DNA from: VFMC01 sp040380855
GTDB lineage: Bacteria > Actinomycetota > Acidimicrobiia > Acidimicrobiales > Ilumatobacteraceae
Length of the DNA stretch: 64,000 bases
Assembly (NCBI GenBank): GCA_040380855.1
Contig: JBEIIG010000012.1
Location: forward strand, 1-64,000
Direction: 5' to 3'
The first letter of the stretch is position 1. Each line of letters begins with the position of its first letter. This document shows, piece by piece, positions 46,666 to 56,566 of the stretch. The notes under the pieces were generated by a model. That model saw nothing but the letters and a program-made list of their open reading frames with translations, was not told where the DNA came from and searched no databases. The position numbers and the translations under genes were made by a program.

Positions 46666-48880
46666 GCACCGCTTCGATCCCGTGGATGATGCCGTTTCCG
46701 GCACGGATGTCGGGAACGATCACCGCCACACCGTTCACGCGCACTGCATCGGTGCGGCTGATTCCCACTTCCACACCGCTGAGCGTGGGCAGTGTGCCGT
46801 CGGTGAGCGAACCCGAATCACGTTGGCCCGGCACCACGTGGTACAGCAGCAGGCTGCGCAGAGCCTGCGGATCGCTGATCAGTGCGGCGAGCACCTCGGG
46901 GCCTGCAGCGGCGAACGCATCGTTGGTCGGGGCGAAGATCGTGAACGGCCCGGGCTGGGTGAGTTCATCGCGGAGCCCGGCGATGATGATGAGGCCGGCG
47001 ACGGTGGTGAACCGCGGATCGGAAGCCAGGGTGTCGACGATGTCGGGGCTGTCGGGCAGGGTGACCGGGGGCTCGGTGGTGGGCGGCGGCGGAACGGTGG
47101 TGGTGGACGGCGCCGGCGGCTCGGGCTGGTTGGCCAGGCCCTGCTCGTAGGCGGCCTTCAGTGTTGCTGCGTCGATCACACCGGTCTGTGGCACCCCGAG
47201 TGCTGCCTGCATCGCCTTCACGGCATCGATCACGGCCTGCGAGTAGATGCCGTCGATCGGGCCACGGTAGAGGCCGAGCTGGGTGAGCAGCAGCTGCAGG
47301 TCGGCGGTGGCCTGGCTGATGGTGGCTGCGCCGCTGCCCAACTTGGCGCGCAGGGCCTCGTCGGTGGCCTGGTCGTACTGCCCGGTGGCCGGCAGGCCCA
47401 CCGAGGTCTGGAAGGCGGCCACCGCAGCGATCACCTCGTCGTCGTAGATGCCGTCGATCGGGCCCTGGTAGAAGCCGAGCAGGGTGAGCTTGCCCTGCAG
47501 GTTGGTGGTGAACCCTGCCGAGGCGATCGCCGATTCGTACTCGGCCTGCTGGCGCTGGCCGGCGATGTCGATGTCGACGGTCGTGGTCTCGCTGAGGGTG
47601 CCCCCGGCGACGACGGTGCTGGTGAAGCGTGCGCTCGACGGGTCGCCGTTGGCGTCGAAGCCGATCGTGCCGCTGCGACCGTCGAAGTCGATGTCTTCTC
47701 CGGCGCGGAGCTTGCTGATGCAGTCGGCAAAGGTGGTGCAGGCCACGCCACCGGTGGTGACCGCTGCCAGTTGTGCGGCGAGGGTGGTGGCGTCGGTGCT
47801 GCCCGATGCCTCGGCGGCGAGCGCGAGCGACACGGCGCAGTCGTAGACCTGGGCGGCGTACACCACCTGCCCGTTGGGATTGCGCTCGACGAGCGATGCC
47901 GTGTAGTCGCGTGCGCCGGTGGTGCCGATGATCGTCACCCCGTCGGCCTTGGTGGGATCGTCGGGGAAGGCCTGGGCGGCCAAGCGCGGGGCGAACATGC
48001 CGTCGAGTCCGATGATCGAGGTGGTGGCGACCCCGGCCTTCACGAGCGATGCCAGCAGCGCTGCGCCTTCGCCGTAGCTGACGAGCACCACCTGCTGCGC
48101 CCCGGCGGCCGCAACCGCTGCGGCGGTGTCGGAGAACAGCACCGTCGACGACGAGTAGGGGATGACGGTGGCGGGGATGCCCTGCGAGGTGAGGGCAACC
48201 GTCAGACCTGCGCCCACCCCGACGCCGTAGGCGTCGTCGCGTGCGACGACGGCCACCGACCCGCCGTCGGTGAGTCGCTGGCGCAGCGTGTCGACGATGT
48301 GGGCGACGAGGTGTTCGTCGGAGACGGCCGTGCGATAGAGGCGACCGGTCGTGTCGGCGGTGCTGAGCGACGGCGCGGTGGCCGAACCCGAGCACGCCAC
48401 CATGCCGGCGGCTTCGAGCGCCGGGATCATCGCGGTGGCGCTGGTGCTGCCTGCCGGCCCGACGATGGCGTTCGCTCCGGCGCTGACGGCGTCGGTGACG
48501 GTGCGGCCCACGTCGCCGCTGCGTGGCTCGGTGATCGTGGTCATCGCCACCGAACCGCCGAGCACGCCGCCCGTGGCGTTCATGTCGTTCAGGGCGTCTT
48601 CCATGCCGCGGCGCTGGGCGGTCGCGAGATCGCCCAGCAGGCCGGCAGCGGGCTCGACGTAGGCGAGGGTGAACGCGGTTGCCGCCACGGGCGGGGCCTC
48701 GGTGGTGGTGGGCGCCTCCGTAGTAGCGGCCGACGTGGTCTCGGCGCTCGAGGCGGGCGCTGCGGTGGTGGACGCGCTCTCGTCGTCGCCACTGCAGGCC
48801 GAGGCGGCGAGCGCAGCGATCACGCCGAGGGCGGTGAGCCGGAGCACTCGACGGCGAGTGCGGAACGGGGTTGCGGACAT
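46643..48880 (-). CDS. Lipoprotein fusing a type-1 solute-binding domain, two peptidoglycan-binding domains and a fasciclin domain
   Basis: 745 aa from ATG 48880, preceded by GGAGGT at 5 nt. Domains in order: signal peptide with lipobox ASAC (Cys near 29); Ser/Thr/Glu linker; a Leu/Ile/Val-type periplasmic-binding fold (about 69-415: AYVEPAAGLLGDLATAQRRG, GANAIVGPAGSTSATAM, YSSSTVLFSDTAAAV); two PG_binding_1 repeats (about 456-512 and 523-577, each with LGFYQGPIDGIYDDEV or LGLYRGPIDGIYSQAV); a Pro/Thr linker; and a FAS1 domain (about 613-741: FTIFAPTNDAFAA, LLLYHVVPGQ, GIIHGIEAVLSP). No permease or ATPase lies nearby, so it is probably a sensor or adhesin rather than a transport subunit. It converges on the phosphatase gene with a 23-bp overlap. 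Confidence 0.85.
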   Translation of the reverse strand: MSATPFRTRRRVLRLTALGVIAALAASACSGDDESASTTAAPASSAETTSAATTEAPTTTEAPPVAATAFTLAYVEPAAGLLGDLATAQRRGMEDALNDMNATGGVLGGSVAMTTITEPRSGDVGRTVTDAVSAGANAIVGPAGSTSATAMIPALEAAGMVACSGSATAPSLSTADTTGRLYRTAVSDEHLVAHIVDTLRQRLTDGGSVAVVARDDAYGVGVGAGLTVALTSQGIPATVIPYSSSTVLFSDTAAAVAAAGAQQVVLVSYGEGAALLASLVKAGVATTSIIGLDGMFAPRLAAQAFPDDPTKADGVTIIGTTGARDYTASLVERNPNGQVVYAAQVYDCAVSLALAAEASGSTDATTLAAQLAAVTTGGVACTTFADCISKLRAGEDIDFDGRSGTIGFDANGDPSSARFTSTVVAGGTLSETTTVDIDIAGQRQQAEYESAIASAGFTTNLQGKLTLLGFYQGPIDGIYDDEVIAAVAAFQTSVGLPATGQYDQATDEALRAKLGSGAATISQATADLQLLLTQLGLYRGPIDGIYSQAVIDAVKAMQAALGVPQTGVIDAATLKAAYEQGLANQPEPPAPSTTTVPPPPTTEPPVTLPDSPDIVDTLASDPRFTTVAGLIIIAGLRDELTQPGPFTIFAPTNDAFAAAGPEVLAALISDPQALRSLLLYHVVPGQRDSGSLTDGTLPTLSGVEVGISRTDAVRVNGVAVIVPDIRAGNGIIHGIEAVLSPATPL

Positions 48881-49028
48881 GTCGACCTCCACAGAGCGAT
48901 CTCGGTGAGACAGTACCGCTCCGCGACGACGGCGCCAGGCGCTAATCAAGCAAACCTTTGACAACATGTCGGCGGGTTGCCGGTGAGGCCCAGCGCCTCG
49001 AACCCGACAGGCACCCGCCGGTGAACCA

Positions 49029-49103
49029 TGGTGCCCCCCCTCGGGCTCGAACCGAGAACCTGCGGATTAAGAGTCCGTTGCTCTGCCATTGAGCTAGAGG
49101 GGC
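49029..49103 (-). tRNA. tRNA-Lys (CTT)
   Basis: Acceptor GCCCCTC (49103-49097) pairs with GGGGGGC (49039-49033, one G-U). The D arm GCTC/GAGC, the anticodon loop CTCTTAA with anticodon CTT, and the T arm CTCGG-TTCGAGC-CCGAG fold normally, discriminator A at 49032. The CCA tail is encoded (49031-49029). The anticodon stem has one A-C mismatch at its top. Confidence 0.95.
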
Positions 49104-49183
49104 ATATGCCAGTGACGGAGTGTACGGAATCGCCACGCACGGTCACAAGCCAGATACCCCGCAGCAGGTGCTGCGAGGCTTCG

Positions 49184-49257
49184 GGTGACCGACGGGACTC
49201 GAACCCGCGACGTCCAGTACCACAAACTGGTGCTCTACCAACTGAGCTACGATCACC
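49184..49257 (-). tRNA. tRNA-His (GTG)
   Basis: Acceptor GTGATCG (49256-49250) pairs with CGGTCAC (49191-49185). The extra G-1 (49257) faces discriminator C73 (49184), the hallmark of tRNA-His. Anticodon loop TTGTGGT with anticodon GTG; T arm GCGGG-TTCGAGT-CCCGT. CCA is not encoded (CGA follows). Confidence 0.95.
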
Positions 49258-49329
49258 AAGGGTTCCCTAGTGTGCCATATCGCAGGGTGAGTTCCACCAG
49301 TCGGTTCCGATCCGTCGCCGAACGGCCCG

Positions 49330-49359
49330 TTCACGATGGAATCCGTTGTGCGCTACACT
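49330..49359 (+). promoter_or_regulatory. Sigma70-type promoter of the GSA-type aminotransferase gene
   Basis: TTCACG (49330-49335), 18-nt spacer, TACACT (49354-49359). The start codon is 30 nt further, with GAGGGG before it, so this mRNA has a normal leader. Confidence 0.5.
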
Positions 49360-49388
49360 TCCGGGAACGTGTTCCGCGAGGGGAAACC

Positions 49389-50762
49389 ATGAGTGCCACG
49401 GAATCCATCAGCCATTCGCAGCTCGTCGAACGAGCTCGACAGATCACCGCCCGTGAACTGCAGTCATACGCTCGGCGTACGGCGGGTTCGCAGCGGGCCA
49501 ACGAACGGGCACGGGCCGTGCTGCCGATGGGGGTCCCATCGAGCTTCCAGGCCTACGACCCGCACCCCATCGTGGTGCGGCGGGCCCAAGAGGCCTGGAT
49601 GGAAGACGTCGACGGCAACCGCTACATCGACTTCGACATGGGGTTCGGGGCGTTGTTCTCGGGCCATTGCCATCCGGCGGTACGATCCGCCGTCGAGCGG
49701 CAACTCGACGACGGCACCCTGTTCGTCACCCCGTGCGAGCTCAACGCCGAGGTCGCCGAGATGCTCGGCCAGCGCTACGGCCTGCCGATGTGGCGGTTCA
49801 CCAACTCGGGCACCGAAGCGACGATGGACGCCATCCGCGTCGCCCGTGGCGTCACCGGGCGCGAGAAGATCGTCAAGGTCGAGGGCGGTTATCACGGTCA
49901 CCACGACGAAGTGATGATCTCGATGAAGCCGCCGCTCGCCCTCGCCGGCCCGGCCGACGCACCGACGCCCATCCCGGCCACGGCCGGTATCACCTCCGCG
50001 GTGCTCGCCGACACGCTCGTCATCCCGTACAACGATGCCGCCGCGCTCGAGCGCGTGCTGGCGGCCGGCGATGTGGCTGCCTTCATCGTCGAGCCGGTGA
50101 TGGAGAACATCGGCATCTGCCTGCCTCAGCCCGGGTATCTCGAAGCGGTGCGCGAGATCACTCGTCGCTACGGCACGATGCTGATCTTCGACGAGGTGAA
50201 GACCGGAATCACGGCCGGCTGGAGCGGTGCCACCGGTGCGCTCGGCGTGCAGCCCGACCTGGTGTCGCTCGCCAAGAGCATCGGCGGCGGTCTGCCGCTC
50301 GGCGCCTTCGGCGGCACCCGCGACTGCATGGATCAGATCACGTCGGGCAAGGTGCTGCACCTCGGCACCTACAACGGCAACCCGCTCTGCATGGCCGCTG
50401 CCAAAGCAGTGCTGGCCGAGGTGTGCACGCCGGCCGTCACGGCCGAGGTGATCGCCCGCAACGCCCGACTGGTGGCAGCGTGCGCCGACATCATCGATCG
50501 TGCCGGCCTGCCCGCTCACACCGTGCAGTTCGGTGCCAAGGGGTGCGTCACGTGGTCGGTCGAGCCGATCCGCAACTACCGCGACTACAAAGCGACCGAC
50601 TTCGACCTGGCCTTCGCCCAGTGGATGCACGGCATCAACCGCGGTGTGCTGCTGCCTCCCGGTCTCGACGAGCAGTGGCTCATCTCGGTGCTGCACACCG
50701 ACGCCGATGCCATGCACTACGCCGACGTGTTCGCCGAGTTCGTCGACGAACTCACCGCCTGA
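49389..50762 (+). CDS. Class III aminotransferase, glutamate-1-semialdehyde aminomutase-like
   Basis: 457 aa. PLP fold-type I: MGVPSSFQAYDPHPIVV at the start, FTNSGTEATMDAIRVAR, YHGHHDEVMIS, the Asp in LIFDEVKTGIT, and the Schiff-base Lys in SLAKSIGGGLPLGAFGG near 296. HemL has the same plan but a more standard FDEVMTGFR and DALGGAD text, so this is probably a GSAM-like aminotransferase acting on another substrate, not certainly heme synthesis; no other hem gene is nearby. It has a leader and ribosome site (see promoter). Confidence 0.85.
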   Translation: MSATESISHSQLVERARQITARELQSYARRTAGSQRANERARAVLPMGVPSSFQAYDPHPIVVRRAQEAWMEDVDGNRYIDFDMGFGALFSGHCHPAVRSAVERQLDDGTLFVTPCELNAEVAEMLGQRYGLPMWRFTNSGTEATMDAIRVARGVTGREKIVKVEGGYHGHHDEVMISMKPPLALAGPADAPTPIPATAGITSAVLADTLVIPYNDAAALERVLAAGDVAAFIVEPVMENIGICLPQPGYLEAVREITRRYGTMLIFDEVKTGITAGWSGATGALGVQPDLVSLAKSIGGGLPLGAFGGTRDCMDQITSGKVLHLGTYNGNPLCMAAAKAVLAEVCTPAVTAEVIARNARLVAACADIIDRAGLPAHTVQFGAKGCVTWSVEPIRNYRDYKATDFDLAFAQWMHGINRGVLLPPGLDEQWLISVLHTDADAMHYADVFAEFVDELTA

Positions 50763-50768
50763 GGCGGC

Positions 50769-51587
50769 TCAGCTCCAGCGCCGCTCTTCGCGGTAGCGAT
50801 AGGTGCTGATCGGCGCGCTCCAGCGACTGCGGCGACCCATGCGGGTCGACAGCCCGTACAGGCCCAGGCCGATCAACGCCAGCAGCAGGGTGACCACGAA
50901 CATGCCCGTCAGCGATGCCTTGGCGTTGCTGGCGGGGATGTTCGCCCAGATGCTGTCGTCGAGCACGGTGGGCACGAACGCTGGGACCACGTAGCCGAAC
51001 ACGAACACCACGGCGGCCACCACCATCAAGCCGATTCCCATGCTGCGGGCCAGTACATCGGCCTCGGGTCGGGTGAGCAGGCACAGGATGAAGAACACCA
51101 GGGCCGCGATCGCTGCGATGGGCACCAGCAGATCGAGCACCGAATCGGTGACAGCGAGGGCGCCGACACGCGGCACGTCGAGGGGCAGCGGGGGGAGCAC
51201 CGCGGCGCGCTCGTCGCGGACGATCTGGACCAGCTGTGCCGGGCTGACGGCCACCGGCGCGTCGCTGTGGCCCACCAGATGGGCGTGCACGTCGGCGAGG
51301 ACATCGGCCGTCAGGTCGGCGCCTGCCGGGATCGCCAACACCTGCTCGACGGTGGCCAGCACCCGGATGGGGGCGTTGGTGTCGCCCGGATACATCGCGT
51401 CCGCCGTGCCGTCGGCGATCAGTCGGCCGAAATCGCTGCGCAACGCAGTGTCGCTCATGATGGCAGCGGCCGATTCGCGGGTGGACTCGGGCGACAGCAT
51501 CGTGCGCTGCAGCAACCAGCCGCCGATGGCGATGCACGCGCATCCGAAGGCGATGGCGAACAGCAGACCGGCGATGGGACGACGCAC
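50769..51587 (-). CDS. Multi-pass membrane protein, unknown function
   Basis: 272 aa from GTG 51587. One N-terminal membrane helix (about 5-28), an extracytoplasmic stretch of ~120 residues (SPESTRESAAAIMSDTALRSDFGRL ...), then three helices (about 148-168, 183-206, 224-247) and a basic/aromatic cytoplasmic tail (STRMGRRSRW). This architecture is common in actinobacterial uncharacterised proteins; I recognise no family. It converges on the aminotransferase gene with 6 bp between the stops. Confidence 0.75.
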   Translation of the reverse strand: MRRPIAGLLFAIAFGCACIAIGGWLLQRTMLSPESTRESAAAIMSDTALRSDFGRLIADGTADAMYPGDTNAPIRVLATVEQVLAIPAGADLTADVLADVHAHLVGHSDAPVAVSPAQLVQIVRDERAAVLPPLPLDVPRVGALAVTDSVLDLLVPIAAIAALVFFILCLLTRPEADVLARSMGIGLMVVAAVVFVFGYVVPAFVPTVLDDSIWANIPASNAKASLTGMFVVTLLLALIGLGLYGLSTRMGRRSRWSAPISTYRYREERRWS

Positions 51588-51660
51588 CGCGCCATTGTTG
51601 CCGATGCACGGGTGTGTCGCGAACGCGGGTGTGCAGAGCCGACGGGCCTAGGGTGAAGCC

Positions 51661-52128
51661 GTGCCCGTCAGCCGACCGTCGTTCCCCGTGATGGCAGCGC
51701 GAGCGATCACCCTCCGGTGCCCGTGGTGCGCCGGCCGTCGGACGTTCCTCCGCGGCTGGTTCCGCCGTCACCCCCGGTGCCGCACCTGCGGGATCGCATG
51801 GGACCGCGAGGAGGGGTTCGAGTTGGGCGCTGTCACGGTGAACACGGCGATCACGTTCGGCGCTGTCGCCATCTGTATGGCGGTGGGCTTCGTCGCCACG
51901 GCTCCCGATATCCCGGTGTTGCCGCTGATGCTGGCCATCGGCGCAGTCGGGGCGGTGGTGCCGGTGGTGGCCTATCCGTTCTCGTACACGCTCTGGTTGG
52001 CGTTCGACCTGGCGGTGCACCCTCCCGAGGCCGACGAACTGGCTGCGGCGGCTCGCACCGTGAGCGATGCGACCGCTGCCGATGCGGGTCAGCGCGACGA
52101 GCGGCGGGCCCGCACGCGTTCGAGGTAG
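51661..52128 (+). CDS. DUF983 family zinc-ribbon membrane protein
   Basis: 155 aa. CPWC and CRTC pairs near the N-terminus form a zinc ribbon, with RGWFRRHPRCRTCG and DREEGFELGA typical of DUF983, followed by two membrane helices (about 60-80 and 86-112). Function unknown. GTG 51661 follows TAGGGT (51649-51654) by 6 nt. The last 40 bp overlap the convergent enoyl-CoA hydratase gene. Confidence 0.85.
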   Translation: MPVSRPSFPVMAARAITLRCPWCAGRRTFLRGWFRRHPRCRTCGIAWDREEGFELGAVTVNTAITFGAVAICMAVGFVATAPDIPVLPLMLAIGAVGAVVPVVAYPFSYTLWLAFDLAVHPPEADELAAAARTVSDATAADAGQRDERRARTRSR

Positions 52129-52871
52129 GCGGCGGCCGAGGCGCGACCTTCCGGATCGCGCAGGCCGGCGCGGAGGCCGTCGGCATCTGCCCAGCTGCGA
52201 CCGGTGCCCACCATCGACTCGGTCACGGCGTTCACGTGGGCCTTGGTCTCGAGCAACGCCAGTTTCGGCTTGGCGACCAGTTGCGCCACCAGGTCGTCGA
52301 CCGCGCGGTCGAGTTCGTCGTCGGCTACGACCCGGTTCAGGAATCCGGCGCGCAGTGCCTCGTCGGCGTCGAACGGTCGACAGGTCATCACCAGTTCCTT
52401 GGTGAGCGCCGGGCCGAGCTCGCGGACCAGGCGGGGGATACCTCCCCAGGCGAGCGGGATGCCGAGGTCGACCTCGGGGATCGAGAAGCGGGCCGAGGAT
52501 GCGGCGATGCGCAGATCGCACCCTGCCGCCACCACCAGGCCGCCTCCCACACACCATCCGTGCAGGCGCGCGACGGTGACGGCGCGCATCTCGTCGAGGG
52601 CGCGCGCCATGCGCCAGCCCTGCTGCGAGTCCTCGGGCGGCGCTGCGGCCGAGAACCCCGAGAGGTCGGCGCCTGCCGAGAACGCACGGCCCGCTCCCGA
52701 CACCACCACCACCTTCAAGTCGAGGTGTTCGTCGAACCAGCGGGCCGCCAGCTCGATCTCGCGCAGCGTCTGCGTGCTGAGTGGGTTCAGTCGATCGGGG
52801 CGATTCAACTGCAGCGAACCGAGCTGCCCGTCGACCGTGACGACGATGTTCTCGAAGGCGGGGGCGTCCAT
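52089..52871 (-). CDS. Enoyl-CoA hydratase/isomerase family protein
   Basis: 260 aa. Crotonase fold: LNRPDRLNPLSTQTLREIE, VVSGAGRAFSAGADLSGF, RLHGWCVGGGLVVAAGCDLRIA, FSIPEVDLGIPLAWGGIPRLV (the Glu-containing motif of hydratases) and the C-terminal KAHVNAVTESM. More like a true hydratase than the 37.1-kb paralogue. ATG 52871 follows TAGGGT (complement of 52879-52884) by 7 nt. Confidence 0.9.
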   Translation of the reverse strand: MDAPAFENIVVTVDGQLGSLQLNRPDRLNPLSTQTLREIELAARWFDEHLDLKVVVVSGAGRAFSAGADLSGFSAAAPPEDSQQGWRMARALDEMRAVTVARLHGWCVGGGLVVAAGCDLRIAASSARFSIPEVDLGIPLAWGGIPRLVRELGPALTKELVMTCRPFDADEALRAGFLNRVVADDELDRAVDDLVAQLVAKPKLALLETKAHVNAVTESMVGTGRSWADADGLRAGLRDPEGRASAAAYLERVRARRSSR

Positions 52872-52918
52872 GCGGGCGACCCTAGCGACGCCGACATCAC
52901 GTCGGGTCCGTTCGATGC

Positions 52919-52947
52919 TTGATCGAACGGTTGTTCGTAACTACACT
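52919..52947 (+). promoter_or_regulatory. recA promoter with SOS box
   Basis: -35 TTGATC (52919-52924), 17-nt spacer, -10 TACACT (52942-52947). The LexA-box palindrome CGAACGGTTGTTCG (52924-52937) fills the spacer, so LexA would block polymerase. It matches the actinobacterial consensus CGAACRNRYGTTYG except for one internal base. Confidence 0.85.
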
Positions 52948-53100
52948 CCTGTCGTTCGAACAACCCGGTCGCACCAAACCGTGTCACACCCCCTCCGTAG
53001 GGTTCCCGACAGCGAGCGACAACAGCAAGCAACCACCCATCGGGTCGAGGTTCGGCCCCGCATCAGCACACGCAGCACACGCACCAGAGGAGACACGGAC

Positions 53101-54147
<1,047 letters not shown>

Positions 54148-54153
54148 CCGCCG

Positions 54154-54188
54154 CCGGTGGCCGGGCCGAGATGCGGCTCGGCCACCGG
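54154..54188 (+). terminator. GC-rich hairpin after recA
   Basis: CCGGTGGCC (54154-54162) pairs perfectly with GGCCACCGG (54180-54188); an inner GCCGAG/CTCGGC pairing competes. It lies just after the recA TGA and before the miaB promoter. No T-run. Confidence 0.5.
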
Positions 54189-54215
54189 TGCCGCGATCGC
54201 GGTAGCCTCACCAGG

Positions 54216-55634
54216 GTGACCCGTCGCTACATCGTGCGCACCTATGGGTGCCAGATGAACGAACACGACTCCGAGCGCATCGCCGGCCTACTCGAGGCCG
54301 ACGGGCTGGTTCCCGCTGTCGATGAAGACGATGCCGACGTCGTGGTGCTGAACACCTGTTGTATCCGCGAGAACGCCGACAACAAGCTCTACGGCAACCT
54401 CGGGCACCTGAAGTCGTGGAAAGAGCGTGCCGATGGTCGCCAGATCGTCGTCGCCGGCTGCCTGGCTCAGAAGGATCGTGAGGTGGTGCGTCAGCGGGCG
54501 CCGTGGACCGATGTGGTGCTGGGCACGCACAACGTGCACCGTACGGCTGAACTGTTGCAGCACGCGGGTCGGCATGGGGCGGTCACCGAGATCTTCGACG
54601 AGGCCGTCATCGACGACCACACGCTGTTCCCATCGGCCCTGCCGGCCCGGCGCGAGACCACCTACAACGCGTGGGTCACCATCCAGATCGGCTGCGACAA
54701 CTCGTGCGCGTTCTGCATCGTGCCAGCCGTGCGTGGTGCCGAGATCAGTCGACCGTTCGACGACGTGGTCGACGAGGTGGCCTCGCTGGCCCGCCAGGGT
54801 GTCACCGAGGTCACGCTGCTGGGCCAGAACGTGAACAGCTACGGGCGCGATCTGCAGCTGGCGGCTCGCCGCGACGGTGCAACCGATGTGTCGCTGCGGC
54901 CGTTGTTCGCCGACCTGCTCACCGCCGTCAGTGCGGTGGCCGGCATCCGCCGGGTGCGCTTCACCAGTCCGCACCCGAAAGACATGCGCCCCGAGACCTT
55001 TGCGGCGATGGGTGCCAACGCGACGGTCTGCGAACACCTCCACTACCCGCTGCAGTCGGGCTCCGACCGACTGCTCGCAGTGATGCACCGCGGCTACACC
55101 GCCGAGCGGTATCTCGAGCGGCTCGCTCAGGCCCGTGCAGCAGTCGACGACCTCGCCGTGTCGACCGACATCATCGTCGGGTTCCCGGGTGAGACCGACG
55201 ACGACTTCGAGCGCACCCTCGAGGTGGCGGCTGCTGCCGAGTACGACTACGCCTACACGTTCATCTTCTCGCCGCGCGAGGGCACCGAGGCTGCGACGAT
55301 GGTCGATCAGTTCGTCGATCCCGCTGTGGTCGCCGAGCGGTTCGAACGGTTGCGGGTGGTGGTCGAGCGCAGCGCAATCGCCAAGCACCGAGCCCGGATC
55401 GGCCGCATCGAAGAGGTGCTCGTCGAAGGTCCGAGCCGCAAGGACCCGGCGATCCTGTCGGGCCGGACCCGCCAGAACAAGCTCGTCCACTTCCGCCCCA
55501 GGGTGCCGGTGCGCACCGGGGCATATGCCACCGTCGAGATCACGGGCGCCGCACCGCATCACCTCAGCGGTGAACTGCGCGACGTGTTGAGCGAACCCAC
55601 CCACAAGCGCCGGCTCGACGTCGTGGCCGTGTGA
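54216..55634 (+). CDS. miaB: tRNA-2-methylthio-N6-dimethylallyladenosine synthase MiaB
   Basis: 472 aa from GTG 54216 (TAGCCT at 54203-54208, 7 nt). Radical-SAM methylthiotransferase acting on i6A37. N-terminal UPF0004 domain with YGCQMNEHDSER and NTCCIREN (auxiliary cluster Cys), radical-SAM motif CDNSCAFCIVP, then GQNVNSYG, PLQSGSDRLLAVMHRGY, STDIIVGFPGETDDDFE and a C-terminal TRAM domain. Followed with overlap by miaA, which makes its substrate. Confidence 0.97.
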   Translation: MTRRYIVRTYGCQMNEHDSERIAGLLEADGLVPAVDEDDADVVVLNTCCIRENADNKLYGNLGHLKSWKERADGRQIVVAGCLAQKDREVVRQRAPWTDVVLGTHNVHRTAELLQHAGRHGAVTEIFDEAVIDDHTLFPSALPARRETTYNAWVTIQIGCDNSCAFCIVPAVRGAEISRPFDDVVDEVASLARQGVTEVTLLGQNVNSYGRDLQLAARRDGATDVSLRPLFADLLTAVSAVAGIRRVRFTSPHPKDMRPETFAAMGANATVCEHLHYPLQSGSDRLLAVMHRGYTAERYLERLAQARAAVDDLAVSTDIIVGFPGETDDDFERTLEVAAAAEYDYAYTFIFSPREGTEAATMVDQFVDPAVVAERFERLRVVVERSAIAKHRARIGRIEEVLVEGPSRKDPAILSGRTRQNKLVHFRPRVPVRTGAYATVEITGAAPHHLSGELRDVLSEPTHKRRLDVVAV

Positions 55635-56566
55635 GCGGTCCCGTCGTCGTCCTCGGTCCCACCGCCAGCGGGAAGAGCGATGTCGCCATGGCGCTGGCGA
55701 GCGGCGTCGATCGTGCCCCGGGGGCTCGGGAGATCGAGATCGTGGCCGTCGACGCGATGCAGGTGTACCGCCGCATGGACATCGGCACCGCCAAGCCCAC
55801 CGCCGCCGACCAGGCAGCGGTCACCCACCACTGCATCGACCTCGTCGATGCCGATCGCGACTTCACCGTGGCCGACTTCACGCCGGTCGCCACTGCAGTG
55901 GTCGCCGAGATCGAGGCGCGCGGCGCCGTACCGCTCATCGTCGCCGGCACGGGCCTGTACCTGCGCATGCTCACCGACCCGATGCAGATACCGGGGAACT
56001 GGCCCGAGGTGCGCGAGCGGCTCGAACGGCGCCTCAAGGCGGAGGGCCCCCTCGCGCTTCACGCCGAACTGAGCCTCATCGACCCGGCAGCAGCAGCGAA
56101 GATCGAGCCTGCCAACGGTCGGCGTACGGTTCGGGCACTCGAGGTGTGTCTCGGCAGCAAGCGTCTGTTCAGTTCGTTCGGCCCCGGCCTCACCGTCTAC
56201 GGCGGCACCCGGTTTCGTCAGTTCGGGCTGCGTTGGTCGCGTGAGGTGCTGGCCCGGCGGATCAGCACTCGAGTGCACACGATGATGGCGGCAGGGTTGC
56301 TCGACGAAGTGACGACCCTGCGCAGAGCACCGGGCGGGATGTCGCGCACCGCCCAGCAGGCACTCGGCTACAAAGAGCTGCTCGACCACCTCGACGGACG
56401 GTGCTCGCTCGACGAAGCCGTCGAGCAGATCATCGTGCGCACCCGCCAGTTCGCCGTGCGTCAAGAGCGATGGTTCCGTCGCGACCCCCGCATACAGTGG
56501 ATCGGCATCGACCAGGACCCACTCGTCGAAGCGGTGCCGGTGATCAGGAGGGCCCTCACCACATGA
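55631..56566 (+). CDS. miaA: tRNA dimethylallyltransferase MiaA
   Basis: 311 aa from GTG 55631 (GTGA overlap with miaB). Transfers dimethylallyl to A37. P-loop GPTASGKS at 9-16, DAMQVYRRMDIGTAKP, HHCIDLVDADRDFTVADF, VAGTGLYLRML and TRQFAVRQERWFRRDPRI. The order miaB-miaA-dapF-hflX is the actinobacterial norm. Its TGA overlaps the dapF ATG. Confidence 0.97.
   Translation: MSGPVVVLGPTASGKSDVAMALASGVDRAPGAREIEIVAVDAMQVYRRMDIGTAKPTAADQAAVTHHCIDLVDADRDFTVADFTPVATAVVAEIEARGAVPLIVAGTGLYLRMLTDPMQIPGNWPEVRERLERRLKAEGPLALHAELSLIDPAAAAKIEPANGRRTVRALEVCLGSKRLFSSFGPGLTVYGGTRFRQFGLRWSREVLARRISTRVHTMMAAGLLDEVTTLRRAPGGMSRTAQQALGYKELLDHLDGRCSLDEAVEQIIVRTRQFAVRQERWFRRDPRIQWIGIDQDPLVEAVPVIRRALTT

Noticed and set aside
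48942..49146. Small open frames across the tRNA region
   Set aside because: They run through the tRNA-Lys gene and have no coding character.
49389..50762. Calling the aminotransferase hemL
   Set aside because: The fold and PLP Lys match, but several HemL-specific segments differ and no heme gene is close; kept as GSAM-like.
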